Below are positions 55,282 through 63,974 of a stretch of DNA of 64,000 nt, piece by piece. A program made the position numbers and the translations under genes. Origin of the DNA: Streptomyces sp. NBC_01317 (lineage in GTDB: Bacteria; Actinomycetota; Actinomycetes; Streptomycetales; Streptomycetaceae); assembly GCF_035961655.1 (NCBI RefSeq), contig NZ_CP108393.1, forward strand, positions 558,001 through 622,000, given 5' to 3'. The notes below the pieces were generated by a model. That model ran no database searches and was not told where the DNA came from. It worked only from the letters and a program-made list of their open reading frames with translations. Numbering within the stretch: position 1 is the first letter of the stretch; every line of letters starts with the position of its first letter.

Positions 55282-56214
55282 TCAGCGGATGCCGGTGAAA
55301 CCGATGGAGTTGACGATGCGCCGGCCGAAGACGACGAACACCAGGAGCATCGGCAGCGCGGCGACGAGCGTCGCCGCCATCAGCCCGCCCCAGTCGGGTG
55401 ACACGGTCGGGGCGTTCTGCTGGAACGAGGCGAGCCCCACCGTGAGCGGCTCGGTGCTCTTGTCGTTCGTGACGAGCAGCGGCCAGAAGTACTCGTTCCA
55501 GGTGTTGATGAACGTCAGGATCGTCAGTGTGGTGATCGGCCCGGTCGTCATCGGGATGGTGACGGAGAACAGCGCTCTGATCGGTCCCGCGCCGTCGATC
55601 CGTGCCGCTTCGTCGATCTCGGCCGGCAGGCCGAGCATGAACTGCCGGAGGAAGAAGATGTTGAACGCCGAGAACAGCGCGCCCGGCAGGATCAGGCCGG
55701 GGAACGTGTTCAGGAGGCCGAGGTCCTTGATGAGGACGAAGTTCGGCAGCATGCTCATGATGCCCGGGACCATGAGCGCCACGAGGAACAGCGAGAACAT
55801 CAGGTCGCGTCCCCGCCAGTACAGGCGCGCGAAGGCGTACGCCGCGGTGGTCGAGCAGAAGATGACGAGCACCGTCATGAGCGACGCGTACAGGGTGGAG
55901 TTGCGCAGGTAGAGCAGGAGGTCGCCCGAGTCGAGTGCGCTCAGTGTGCCGGTGGCGTTGCCGTGGACGAGCCCGAGGACGCGTCCGAAGCCGTTGAGTG
56001 TGAGGCCGACCGGGGCCAGCGACTGAGGGTCCTGCGACAAGGCGTCGTTGGAGGACAGCGCGGTCCGCAGGATCCAGTAGAAGGGGAAGATCGTGACGGC
56101 CAGGACGACCACGACGTAGATCCACGCGAGGACACGTCCGATCGGCACACGCGACGGCCGGGTCGGGGGGTGAAGTACGCCCGGGTCGCGCCGGCCTGAG
56201 GAGAGGAGGGACAC
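55282..56214 (-). CDS. Sugar ABC transporter permease (MalG type)
   Basis: A 310-residue membrane protein with six predicted helices (first YVVVVLAVTIFPFYWIL). The EAA loop that contacts the ATPase reads EIDEAARIDGAGPIRALFSVTIP. The start GTG 56214 lies 10 bp from the MalF-type gene stop. No ATPase gene is in the locus, which in Streptomyces usually means the shared ATPase MsiK. Confidence 0.93.
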   Translation of the reverse strand: MSLLSSGRRDPGVLHPPTRPSRVPIGRVLAWIYVVVVLAVTIFPFYWILRTALSSNDALSQDPQSLAPVGLTLNGFGRVLGLVHGNATGTLSALDSGDLLLYLRNSTLYASLMTVLVIFCSTTAAYAFARLYWRGRDLMFSLFLVALMVPGIMSMLPNFVLIKDLGLLNTFPGLILPGALFSAFNIFFLRQFMLGLPAEIDEAARIDGAGPIRALFSVTIPMTTGPITTLTILTFINTWNEYFWPLLVTNDKSTEPLTVGLASFQQNAPTVSPDWGGLMAATLVAALPMLLVFVVFGRRIVNSIGFTGIR

Positions 56215-56224
56215 GGAGCTGTCC

Positions 56225-57157
56225 TCAATTCGTGTCGGACTCGTTGGCGCGGGTCACCCGCAGCTGGATGAAGGTGATGGCGGTGAGCATCGCGAACAGG
56301 GCGAGCGACATCGCCGACGCGTAGCCGAAGTTGTACTGGCTGAACGCCGTGTCGTAGATGTACATCTGCAAGACGTTGCTGGCGTTGGCGGGACCGCCCT
56401 TCGTCGCGACCTGCACGATGTCGAACACCTGGATGGAGCTGATGACCGAAAGGATCACGACCATGGCCAGGATCGGCCGCAGCAACGGCACCGTGATGTG
56501 GCGGAACATCCGCATCTCGGACGCTCCGTCCAGGCGGGCGGCCTCGTAGATCTCCCCGGGGATCGTCTGGAGCCCCGCGAAGATGAGGACCGCGTTGTAT
56601 CCCATCGACTTCCAGACGCTGATCAGCGCCACGGAGGGGATCGCGAGCGCGCTCGATCCGAGGAACTCGACACGTTGCCCGGTCACGGCCTTGATCGCGA
56701 CGTTCACGATGCCCAGTTGCGGGTCGAGCATCCACGACCAGATGACGGCGGCGACCACTCCCGAGATGAGGAAGGGGAGGATGACCAGCCCCCTGATGAC
56801 CGTCGACCGTGTCAGCCGGTGGAGGACGACCGCGGTGACGAGCGAGACCAGGATGCCGATCGCGACGCTGAGGACGACGAAGTACAGCGTCGCCCGGAGC
56901 GAGTGCCAGAACGTCTGGTCGCCGAGCATCTGGCGGAAGTTGGCGAGTCCGGTCCACTCCGCCGGGGAGAGGATGTGGTACGTCGTGAAGCTGAAGTACG
57001 TGCCCCGCACCGTCGGGTAGACGGCGAAGACGACGAACCCGATCAGGGCCGGCGCGATGAGGAGCCAGGCGGCGGTCGCGTGTCCGCGGTGGGCGGGATG
57101 CCGTCGACGGGACTTCGGTTCACGCGCCGGGACCCGTGAGGGGGTCAGTGTTGACAC
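56225..57157 (-). CDS. Sugar ABC transporter permease (MalF type)
   Basis: A 310-residue membrane protein; first gene of the operon. Helix 1 is AAWLLIAPALIGFVVFAVYP; the EAA loop is GEIYEAARLDGASEMRMFRHITVPLL. GTG 57157 is selected because GGGAGGAGC sits just upstream; a TTG 24 bases earlier is less likely. It pairs with the MalG-type permease and the lipoprotein. Confidence 0.92.
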   Translation of the reverse strand: MSTLTPSRVPAREPKSRRRHPAHRGHATAAWLLIAPALIGFVVFAVYPTVRGTYFSFTTYHILSPAEWTGLANFRQMLGDQTFWHSLRATLYFVVLSVAIGILVSLVTAVVLHRLTRSTVIRGLVILPFLISGVVAAVIWSWMLDPQLGIVNVAIKAVTGQRVEFLGSSALAIPSVALISVWKSMGYNAVLIFAGLQTIPGEIYEAARLDGASEMRMFRHITVPLLRPILAMVVILSVISSIQVFDIVQVATKGGPANASNVLQMYIYDTAFSQYNFGYASAMSLALFAMLTAITFIQLRVTRANESDTN

Positions 57158-57187
57158 CGCTCCTCCCTTCGGTATTTTCAACAGAGT

Positions 57188-57231
57188 GATTAGTTAATCG
57201 GACAGTAGGGGTACGTTTTCGGCCCCGTCAA
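57188..57231 (-). promoter_or_regulatory. Promoter and ROK operator of the ABC-glycosidase operon
   Basis: On the minus strand TTGACG (57231-57226) and TACTGT (57207-57202) are separated by 18 bp. The predicted start, near 57195, falls inside GATTAgtTAATC (57188-57199), a five-base dyad with a 2-nt centre. It lies between the operon and the divergent ROK regulator, which makes it the obvious repressor site. Confidence 0.65.
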
Positions 57232-57347
57232 GATCTCTGCACGCGGGAAAGTTTCAGGGGACACCGGGCTCGGCGGCCTTACGGACCGTCAGGATGTGGT
57301 GGGCGGGTACGGTGACCGTCCCGTACGGAGCGAGGGGGAAATCGCAG

Positions 57348-58619
57348 ATGAGCGGTACCGGGGTCAATCTTGGCGCTCTCGCCGAGTTCAACGTGGCCGT
57401 CGTCCTCGACGCGATCCGCCGCCACCCGTCGGGCGTGACCCGCACCGGGATCTCCGCACTCACGGCGCTCAGCGGCATGACCGTTTCGAACGTCTGCCGA
57501 CGGCTCGTCGAGGCCGGGCTCGTGATCGAGCGGGCCACACCGGCCAGAGGCCGGGGCAAGCCGCCGAAGATCCTCACCCTGAACCCGGACGGCGGGTTCG
57601 CGGTCGGCGTGCACATCGACCCCGCCGTGATCACCTATGCGCTGATCGACCTGTCCGGGCGGGTGCGCGAACGCATCCGTACGGCGACCCCCACGGTCCA
57701 GGACGCGGCCAAGGTGGTGCGGGAAATGGCCGCCATGGTCGACGCGCTCCTGCTGACCGCGGGCATCGACCGCGCGAAGGTCCTCGGCGTCGGCGTGGCG
57801 TCGCCCGGGCCGATCGATCCGGAGACCGGCGTGGTGCTCAACCCCCCGATGCTGCCCGGCTGGCACCGGGTGGAGCTGCGCTCGGCACTCCACCTCGCCA
57901 CCGGCCTGCCGGTTCTCATCGAGAAGGACGCCACGGCGGCGGTCGTGTCGGAACTGTGGTTCAGCGAGCCGGGCGAACGCCGCAACTTCGCCTTCCTGTA
58001 CTACGGAACGGGCTTCGCGACCGGCATCGCGATCGGCGGTTCGGCCGTGCGCGGAGTGAGCTCGAACGCCGGTGACACCGCCCATGTACCGGTCGACCCC
58101 GAGGGGCCGACGTGCGCCTGCGGCCGGCGCGGCTGCGTCGGTGTGGTGACGGCCCCCCGGACGCTCGTCGCGCACGCGGTACGCGACGGTGTCCTGACGG
58201 AGGATCAGGCGGGCGACACCACGGATGTGCTGCACGTGGGCTCCGCGTTCGGCCTCTTGGCGGACGCGGCCGACGCCAGCGTCCCGGAGGCGGTGGAGAT
58301 CCTCACCACCGCCGCACGGCAGATCGCCCGGGCCCTGGTCGTCGTCATCAACCTGCTCGACGTCGGGGAAATCGTGTTCGGCGGCCCCTTCTGGTCCCGG
58401 ATCGCACCCCTCGCGCTGACCACCCTGCCCGAGGCGGTGCGCACCGACCCCGGGCTCGTGGTACCCCACACCATCCGCTTCAGCGAATCGGCGATACCGG
58501 ACGACGTGGCGGCGGTGGGTGCCGCCACCCTCGTCCTGGACAACTCCTTCTCCCCACGCCCGGAGGCCCTGCGCATCGCCGCCGCGGGCGAGTCGACCGC
58601 ACGCCTCTCCCCCCACTGA
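57348..58619 (+). CDS. ROK-family transcriptional repressor
   Basis: A 423-residue regulator: N-terminal winged helix (RRHPSGVTRTGISALTALSGMTVSNVCRRLVEAGL), then a ROK sugar-kinase-like domain (GVGVASPGPIDPETGVVLNPP, IEKDATAAVVSELWF, YYGTGFATGIAIGG). The zinc motif CACGRRGCVG is present, with Gly where many ROK proteins have Glu. The first nucleotide-binding loop is degenerate (VGVHIDPAVITYALIDLSG), so sugar kinase activity is unlikely. It diverges from the ABC-glycosidase operon and probably represses it until a fucose- or galactose-type inducer appears. Confidence 0.93.
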   Translation: MSGTGVNLGALAEFNVAVVLDAIRRHPSGVTRTGISALTALSGMTVSNVCRRLVEAGLVIERATPARGRGKPPKILTLNPDGGFAVGVHIDPAVITYALIDLSGRVRERIRTATPTVQDAAKVVREMAAMVDALLLTAGIDRAKVLGVGVASPGPIDPETGVVLNPPMLPGWHRVELRSALHLATGLPVLIEKDATAAVVSELWFSEPGERRNFAFLYYGTGFATGIAIGGSAVRGVSSNAGDTAHVPVDPEGPTCACGRRGCVGVVTAPRTLVAHAVRDGVLTEDQAGDTTDVLHVGSAFGLLADAADASVPEAVEILTTAARQIARALVVVINLLDVGEIVFGGPFWSRIAPLALTTLPEAVRTDPGLVVPHTIRFSESAIPDDVAAVGAATLVLDNSFSPRPEALRIAAAGESTARLSPH

Positions 58620-58704
58620 CGTGACGGTCGCGCCGGGCCGCTCCGCTCTCCCGACAGCCGGGTCCGGCGTCCGGTGACCCTCGCCATCTGCGAACATCCC
58701 ATCC

Positions 58705-59229
58705 GTGGACCATCCGAACAGCGATCCGAGCCCGCCCGACTTCGACCCCGGCGCAGCCGTGCGCTCCGGCATCCCGGAGCACGGGCGCGTGCCCGAGTAC
58801 TACGCCGCCAAGGCCCGCATCGGCGCGCGGATCGGCGCGCTGGGCGAGGGCGACTCGCTGCCGACGGAACGGGATCCGGCCCCGCGGTACGAGGTCTCGC
58901 GCGAGACCGTGCGTCAGGCGCTGCGCCATCTCATCGGGCTCGACCGCTTTCCCTGCCCCGCGGCTCTGGCCTCCGACGTGGGGGTACGGACCGGCGAGCC
59001 GGTCTGGCACCTGGAGCGTGTGCTGCTCGCGGACGACGAGCGCGTCGGGCTGGAGAGCACGTACGTGGCCGTGGCCCGGGTCCCTCGCCTGGGCGCCGGC
59101 TTCGAGCCGGACCCGTCGTTCTACTCCTACTTGCGCGAGGTCGTCGGCGTGCCCTTCGGCGACGCCGACGAGCGGATCGAGACAGTCCTGGCCACACCCC
59201 GGCGAGTTCTGGAGCCGGTCCCAGCGTGA
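58705..59229 (+). pseudogene. GntR/HutC regulator with an internal deletion
   Basis: A 174-residue open frame that reads as a GntR-family (UTRA) regulator in two pieces. The HTH is present (LPTERDPAPRYEVSRETVRQALRHLI), but the wing and linker (about 40 residues) are missing and the sequence jumps to the UTRA core (VRTGEPVWHLERVLLADDERVGLEST, YSYLREVVGVPFGDADERIETV). The end is also short. It could be a functional shortened protein, but decay is more likely since a gene fragment follows at once. Confidence 0.65.
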
Positions 59230-59599
59230 CCGGTCCCGCGAACTGAACGTGCGCTCGCGCGGCGTCTTGGCGGTCGCCGACTCCGACGAGTGGGCCGACA
59301 AGTCCTTCTCCGGTACGTACGACTCCACGCTGGTCACCCCGGCGTACGCGGTCGGCGGCAGCGCGACCGTCCGGCTCGACTTCACCACCTTCTACCGCCA
59401 GGAGGGCAGCCAGAGCGCGCGGATCCTCGCCTCCTGGAACGGCGGCACCCCCGTCGCCGCCAGGTCGTACACCACAGATGCCATCTCCCAGTCCCTGACC
59501 CTGCCCGTCGCGCCCGGAGCGACCAGCGTCAGCTTCCGCTACACGGGCAGCAACAACTGGTACTGGGTGATCGACGGCGTGAGGGTCACGACAAGCTGA
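59229..59599 (+). pseudogene. C-terminal fragment of a secreted phosphoesterase-type protein
   Basis: About 120 residues (RSRGVLAVADSDEWADKSFS, TLVTPAYAVGGSATVRLDF, YRQEGSQSARILASWNGG, TGSNNWYWVIDGVRV) form a beta-sandwich domain found at the C-terminus of secreted calcineurin-like phosphoesterases of Streptomyces. No start, signal peptide or catalytic domain precedes it; the upstream bases belong to the GntR remnant. Confidence 0.6.
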
Positions 59600-59792
59600 G
59601 CGAACGGGCCGGGCAGCCACCTCCGACGCCACCTGCCCCGCCCACCTGCCCGCCCACCTGCCTGCCCGGGTCGCCCCGGCCGACAGGTCCTCGACACGGT
59701 GCGTCCGCACGGAGCCAAAACGGTAAACCGGCCCTAAAGTCAGGCACAAAAGCCTCACACGGATCATTTCATCCAGAAGGGACGGGCCGGCA

Positions 59793-60665
59793 GTGCAGAC
59801 ACGTCAGATCGGTGACACCGAGGTCAGTGCCGTGGGGCTCGGCGCCATGAACCTGTCGATCGAGGGCCGGCCCGACGAAACGCGGGCGATCGCCACCATC
59901 CACGCGGCGATCGACGCCGGCGTCACCCTCATCGACACCGCGGACTCCTACCACCTCGCGGGGCACGACGAGGTCGGGCACAACGAGAGACTGATCGCCA
60001 AGGCGCTGGCCTCCCACAGCCGCGGGTCGGACGTCCTCGTCTCCTCCAAGGGCGGTCATACGCGGCCCGACCTCAACCCCGGCCCGTACATCTGGCCGGT
60101 CAACGGGCGCCCCGAGCACATCAAAGCCGCCTGCGAGGGCTCACTCGAACGGCTGGGCGTCGAGGCGATCGACCTGTACTTCCTGCACCAGACGGACCAG
60201 GACGTGCCCTACGAAGACTCCGTCGGCGTCCTCCGCGACCTGCTCGACGCCGGCAAGATCCGGATGGCCGGCATCTCCAACGCCACCACCGCGGAGATCG
60301 AACTCGCCAACGACGTCCTGGACGGACGTCTCGCCGCCGTGCAGAACCAGTTCTCCCCCGCGTTCCGCTCCAGCGAACCCGAACTGAAACTCTGCCACTC
60401 CATGGGCATCCCCTTCCTGCCCTGGGGCCCGTTGCACGGCGTCTCCCGCTCCGACGCCGGCACCCCCGTCCACGACCGGTTCACCCGTATCGCCCAGGCA
60501 CACGGGGTGAGCCCCCAGCAGGTCGTCCTGGCCTGGATGCTCGCCACATCCCCCGTCGTCATCCCCATCCCGGGATCCACCCGGCCCGAGACCGCACGCG
60601 ACTCGGCGGCGGCGGTCGGCCTCGCGCTCACCGACAGCGAGCGCGAGGAACTCGACACCGTCTGA
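59793..60665 (+). CDS. Aldo/keto reductase
   Basis: A 290-residue TIM-barrel NADPH oxidoreductase. The catalytic set is visible: Asp and Tyr in LIDTADSYHLAGHDEVGHNE, Lys in LVSSKGGH and His in LYFLHQTDQD. The C-terminal cofactor segment is VVIPIPGSTRPETARDS. GTG 59793 has AGAAGGGAC upstream. Substrate unknown. Confidence 0.93.
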   Translation: MQTRQIGDTEVSAVGLGAMNLSIEGRPDETRAIATIHAAIDAGVTLIDTADSYHLAGHDEVGHNERLIAKALASHSRGSDVLVSSKGGHTRPDLNPGPYIWPVNGRPEHIKAACEGSLERLGVEAIDLYFLHQTDQDVPYEDSVGVLRDLLDAGKIRMAGISNATTAEIELANDVLDGRLAAVQNQFSPAFRSSEPELKLCHSMGIPFLPWGPLHGVSRSDAGTPVHDRFTRIAQAHGVSPQQVVLAWMLATSPVVIPIPGSTRPETARDSAAAVGLALTDSEREELDTV

Positions 60666-60699
60666 ACCGCGGCAGCGGGCACGGATCGCGCCGTACCGG

Positions 60700-61062
60700 T
60701 CAGGAGGCGGGTTGGTTGTGGACGATGATCAGCGAGGTGATCATGCCGTCGCACACGGTGAAGTAGTTGGTCATGATCAGCTCATCGGGCAGGTTGGTCT
60801 TGTCGTACTGGCCGTCGTAGCGGGCCCGCACGATCTGGTCTCCGTAGTGGTCGACGACCTCGGTCACCTCCAGGGTGACCTTGTCGCCGACCAGCTCCCT
60901 GGCCACCCAGCGGCGGATGGCCGCGGCACCCCGGAACTCGCGGTGCACGTCGTTGACAAAAGCGTCCCCCGCGAAGGTGGCGACGATCGCGTCGGTGTCG
61001 AAGGCGTTGACGGCACGGACGTGCTCGGCCAGGACCGGGAGCAGCGCGGTGTTGTCGGACAT
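60700..61062 (-). CDS. SnoaL-like/NTF2-fold protein
   Basis: A 120-residue NTF2-like protein with LAEHVRAVNAFDTDAIVATFAGDAFVNDVHREFRGAAAIRRW near the start and FTVCDGMITSLIIVHNQPAS at the end. ATG 61062 follows GGGAGG at 8 nt. It diverges from a MerR regulator and is its probable target; its chemistry is unknown. Confidence 0.88.
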   Translation of the reverse strand: MSDNTALLPVLAEHVRAVNAFDTDAIVATFAGDAFVNDVHREFRGAAAIRRWVARELVGDKVTLEVTEVVDHYGDQIVRARYDGQYDKTNLPDELIMTNYFTVCDGMITSLIIVHNQPAS

Positions 61063-61164
61063 GAGGTGGACCTCCCTGGAAGGGGGCGTACGGCCGCCGC
61101 TTCGGCGGCCCGCACACCACGTTCGGCGCTCCGGCCACCGGAGGGTCAACACCGGCTGAACGTG

Positions 61165-61195
61165 TTGTCCCTCCCGTAGGGGGAGGGTCGATACT
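61165..61195 (+). promoter_or_regulatory. MerR-type promoter with 19-bp spacer and dyad
   Basis: TTGTCC (61165-61170) and GATACT (61190-61195) are 19 bp apart, the long spacing that MerR proteins correct by bending DNA. The dyad CCCTCCC / GGGAGGG (61169-61187) fills the spacer. The predicted start is 61202, the first base of the MerR GTG codon. Confidence 0.72.
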
Positions 61196-61201
61196 GGGAG
61201 G

Positions 61202-62041
61202 GTGAAGCAGGCACTGACCGTCGGGGACTTCTCCCGGGTGACGCATCTGAGCATCAAGACGCTGCGCCACTACCACCAGGTGGGCCTGCTGGATCCCGAT
61301 CAGGTCGACCCCGGCACCGGCTACCGCTACTACGCGCCCCACCAGATCCCCACCGCGCAGGTCATCCGCCGGCTGCGGGACCTGGACATGCCCATCCCCG
61401 ATGTCAAGGCCGTGCTCGCCACCTCGGACGCGACGGCACGCGGAGACGTGATCGCCGCCCACCTGGACCGCTTGGAGACCGAGCTGGCCCAGACCCGCTC
61501 CGCGGTCGAATCCCTGCGCAACCTGCTGCGGCGCCCGGCGACGGTCCCCATCGAGCACCGTACGGTTCCGCCCCGCGCCGCCATGGGCATCACCGCGGCC
61601 GTGGACCGCGGCGACCTGCTGGCGTGGTGGCAGGGCGCCCTGGCCGAACTGCACGCCGCGGTCGAGGCCCAGAGCCTGGAGGCGACCGGTCCCAGTGGGG
61701 GGCTGTACGCGAGCGAGATCTTCCAGGTCGACCATGGCCGGGCCACCCTCTTCGTTCCGGTGCGGGGACCCGTGCGTCCCATCGGCCGGGTCGAATCCCT
61801 GGTGGTGCCCCCCGCGGAACTGGCGGTCATCACCCACCACGGCCCCCTCGCCGACATCGACCTCACCTACGGCGAACTCGGTGCGTACGTGACCCGGCAC
61901 GAGATCAGCGTCGACGGCCCGCTGCGTGAGTACTACCTGCGCGACACCCGCCACAGCTCCGACCCGTCCCGATGGACCACCGAGGTCGGCTGGCCCGTCT
62001 TCCGGGCGGACCCTCAGCCCGGCCCACGTCCCGGGCGATGA
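61202..62041 (+). CDS. MerR-family regulator with GyrI-like effector domain
   Basis: A 279-residue regulator. The HTH is LTVGDFSRVTHLSIKTLRHYHQVGLLDPDQVD, followed by the coiled-coil dimer helix (HLDRLETELAQTRSAVESLRNLL) and a GyrI/BltR-like ligand domain (FVPVRGPVRPIGRVESLVVPP, ITHHGPLADIDLTYGELGAYV). The GTG lies seven bases after the -10 hexamer, so the transcript is probably leaderless. Its stop overlaps the ATG of the next gene (ATGA). It likely activates itself and the divergent SnoaL-like gene. Confidence 0.92.
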   Translation: MKQALTVGDFSRVTHLSIKTLRHYHQVGLLDPDQVDPGTGYRYYAPHQIPTAQVIRRLRDLDMPIPDVKAVLATSDATARGDVIAAHLDRLETELAQTRSAVESLRNLLRRPATVPIEHRTVPPRAAMGITAAVDRGDLLAWWQGALAELHAAVEAQSLEATGPSGGLYASEIFQVDHGRATLFVPVRGPVRPIGRVESLVVPPAELAVITHHGPLADIDLTYGELGAYVTRHEISVDGPLREYYLRDTRHSSDPSRWTTEVGWPVFRADPQPGPRPGR

Positions 62042-62513
62042 CACAGCGGCCGGGGGCTGCGCCGACTCCGACACCAACTGGCCCCGAGGCGGATGAAGTT
62101 GCCGCCTGCGCACATGAACGGGGAGGCACGGTAGCGGTCGAGGGAAGTCCCGTCGAGCTGGTACTCGACACCGGGGACGATGATCGGGAGTACACCGAGG
62201 AGCAACTCCAGTACCTGTTGGCCGAATTGAGGCAGCTGGACCTCGCGAGCATCGAGCGGGCCCCTTCACCCCTCCCCGCGCCGCCCGGCACCCGTGGCTC
62301 CGGCGCCCTGGAGCTGGGCGCGCGGTCATCGGCCTGGGCGGCGGCGGCGCTCTGCTCCCGGCGCTTGTCGGTCTCGTACAGGACTGGCTGAACCGCCGCC
62401 GGTCAGGCACCGTCCGCATCAAGATCGGCGACGACGAGATCGAACTGGCCGCCACCTCCGACGAGATGCGGAAGCGCGCACTGGAGGATTTCCTCCGCCG
62501 CCACGGGAAGTGA
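62038..62513 (+). pseudogene. EACC1-like component, frameshifted
   Basis: The first frame (ATG 62038) reads GTVAVEGSPVELVLDTGDDD, then LQYLLAELRQLDLASIERAP and PAPPGTRGSGALELGA. Near 62325 the sensible reading moves to another frame: AVIGLGGGGALLPALVGLVQ, DWLNRRRSGTVRIKIGDDEI, DFLRRHGK, stopping at 62513. Joined, this is the pattern of EACC1 (strand pair, hydrophobic helix, WLxRR, final strand pair), the small constant partner of caspase/Hsp70 conflict systems. A one-base change separates the halves. The caspase gene starts six bases after its stop. Confidence 0.65.
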
Positions 62514-62519
62514 ACCGCG

Positions 62520-63974
62520 GTGGCGAGCCGGGCTCTGATCATCGCCAACAGCCGTTACGACGACGAGCACTTCGCCCCGCTTCCGGGGGCGGCCGCGGAC
62601 GCCGCCGAGCTGGCACGGGTGCTCGGTGACGCGGCGATCGGCGGCTTCTCCGTCGAGACACTGGCCGACGTCGAACAGCGCACGGCGATGCGCGCGCTCG
62701 AATCCTTCTTCGCCCAGGCCAAACCGGACGACTTGCTGCTCCTGCACCTCTCCCCGCACGGCTGGAAGGACATCCGCAACCGGCTGCACTTCGTCATGCG
62801 CGACACCGAGCGCGACTACCCCGGCTCCACCGCCGTCTCCGCGGAACCGGTCGCCGGCTGGATGGGCGAGAGCCGCTCACGGCGCATCATCGTCATACTC
62901 GACTGCTGCTACAGCGGGGCGTTCGCCCTGGGCGCGCTGCGCCGGGAAGCGGGCACTCCCACGGTCGACATCGCCGAGCCCTTCGCGGGCAACGGCCGGG
63001 TCGTCCTCACCGCGTCCACCGCCCTCCAGTACGCTCACGAGAACGAGCGGGACATCCGCTACAGCCGCGCCCCCGCCCAGCCGTCCGTCTTCACGTCGGC
63101 CGTGGTGAACGGCCTGCGCGACGGCTCGGCCGACCTGGACGGCGACGGACTCGTGTCGGTCGACGAGCTGTACGACTACGTGCACGAGCAGGTACGGCGG
63201 CGCATCGCGGGCCAGACACCGACACTCAGCGTGGACAGCGCTCAGGGCACGATCTACGTGGCCCGCAGCCCCCGCCACGGCGATGTCGACCGGCTCGCCG
63301 AGATGCGGGCCGCCGTACTCGACGCGCAGGCCTGGAAGCGGATCGGCGCCCTGCACCTGGTCGCCCAACTCCTGGGCAGCGTCCGCGAACCGACCCGCGA
63401 CGCGGCCCGGGCGGCCCTCCTGGGCCTGATCGCGGACGGGGATCGTGAAGTCGCGCGCCAGGCAAGGGAGTTGTGGCACAAGCGGGGGCTCGGCGAGATT
63501 CCCACAGCACGAGTGCCACGCCCGCCACGCCCGGCGGGACGCCGACCGGACGCGACCGGCCCGCCGTACGTCGGTATCGACTTCGGTACGACGAACTCGG
63601 CGATCGGCGTCTTCGAGGGTGAGGACGTCCGGCTGATCCCCAACCCCGAAGGAGCACTCAGCACCCCGAGCCTGGTGGGTCCAGTGTTCTTCCTACGAGA
63701 ATCCGTGGCCTATCGGGACCGCTGCCGCATGAAGTTGGTCGGGCTCGGAAATGATGGCGGCCCCTCGGCGGTTGCGTGTGGCCTGTGGGGTGTGGGCGTG
63801 GCGCCATGCGAGGCGTGCGGCTTCCGCGGCGTCGGTCGCGGACACGATGATGTTGTGGGCCCCGCTGCGTCCATCAGGTGTGCGTGTTCGGAGGCAAACA
63901 GACCAGAGGACGGCAAAACGGGGGATGTTGTGAGACGACATGGTCATGCCTTTCGTGCAGACGGGCACTGGTAG
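62520..63974 (+). CDS. Caspase-like protease fused to a truncated Hsp70 ATPase
   Basis: A 484-codon frame. The N-terminal caspase-like domain has [20 protein letters not shown], the catalytic His in [10 protein letters not shown] (about His79) and Cys in [12 protein letters not shown] (about Cys129). A helical repeat-like stretch covers about 260-325. The Hsp70 nucleotide-binding domain begins at about residue 350 ([35 protein letters not shown]). It stops matching after 63677; the remaining 99 codons read through foreign DNA antisense to another gene. GTG 62520 is the start. The protein has lost most of its Hsp70 module, so the intact system is broken unless the protease works alone. Confidence 0.8.
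   Translation: MASRALIIANSRYDDEHFAPLPGAAADAAELARVLGDAAIGGFSVETLADVEQRTAMRALESFFAQAKPDDLLLLHLSPHGWKDIRNRLHFVMRDTERDYPGSTAVSAEPVAGWMGESRSRRIIVILDCCYSGAFALGALRREAGTPTVDIAEPFAGNGRVVLTASTALQYAHENERDIRYSRAPAQPSVFTSAVVNGLRDGSADLDGDGLVSVDELYDYVHEQVRRRIAGQTPTLSVDSAQGTIYVARSPRHGDVDRLAEMRAAVLDAQAWKRIGALHLVAQLLGSVREPTRDAARAALLGLIADGDREVARQARELWHKRGLGEIPTARVPRPPRPAGRRPDATGPPYVGIDFGTTNSAIGVFEGEDVRLIPNPEGALSTPSLVGPVFFLRESVAYRDRCRMKLVGLGNDGGPSAVACGLWGVGVAPCEACGFRGVGRGHDDVVGPAASIRCACSEANRPEDGKTGDVVRRHGHAFRADGHW
63693..63941 (-). CDS. Small hypothetical protein from the inserted or rearranged segment
   Basis: An 82-residue protein ([40 protein letters not shown]) of a kind that resembles small proteins of actinomycete integrative plasmids; this is a weak impression. 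ATG 63941 is favoured because GAAAGG lies 7 nt upstream. It is encoded over the aberrant 3' end of the caspase-Hsp70 frame, which favours it as the real gene there. Local GC is lower than in the caspase gene. Confidence 0.5.
   Translation of the reverse strand: MSSHNIPRFAVLWSVCLRTRTPDGRSGAHNIIVSATDAAEAARLAWRHAHTPQATRNRRGAAIISEPDQLHAAAVPIGHGFS

Noticed and set aside
63708..63974. Last 90 codons of the caspase-Hsp70 frame as a new domain
   Set aside because: Sequence has Cys/Gly-rich out-of-frame character, lies antisense to a more convincing small gene and starts exactly where Hsp70 similarity ends.
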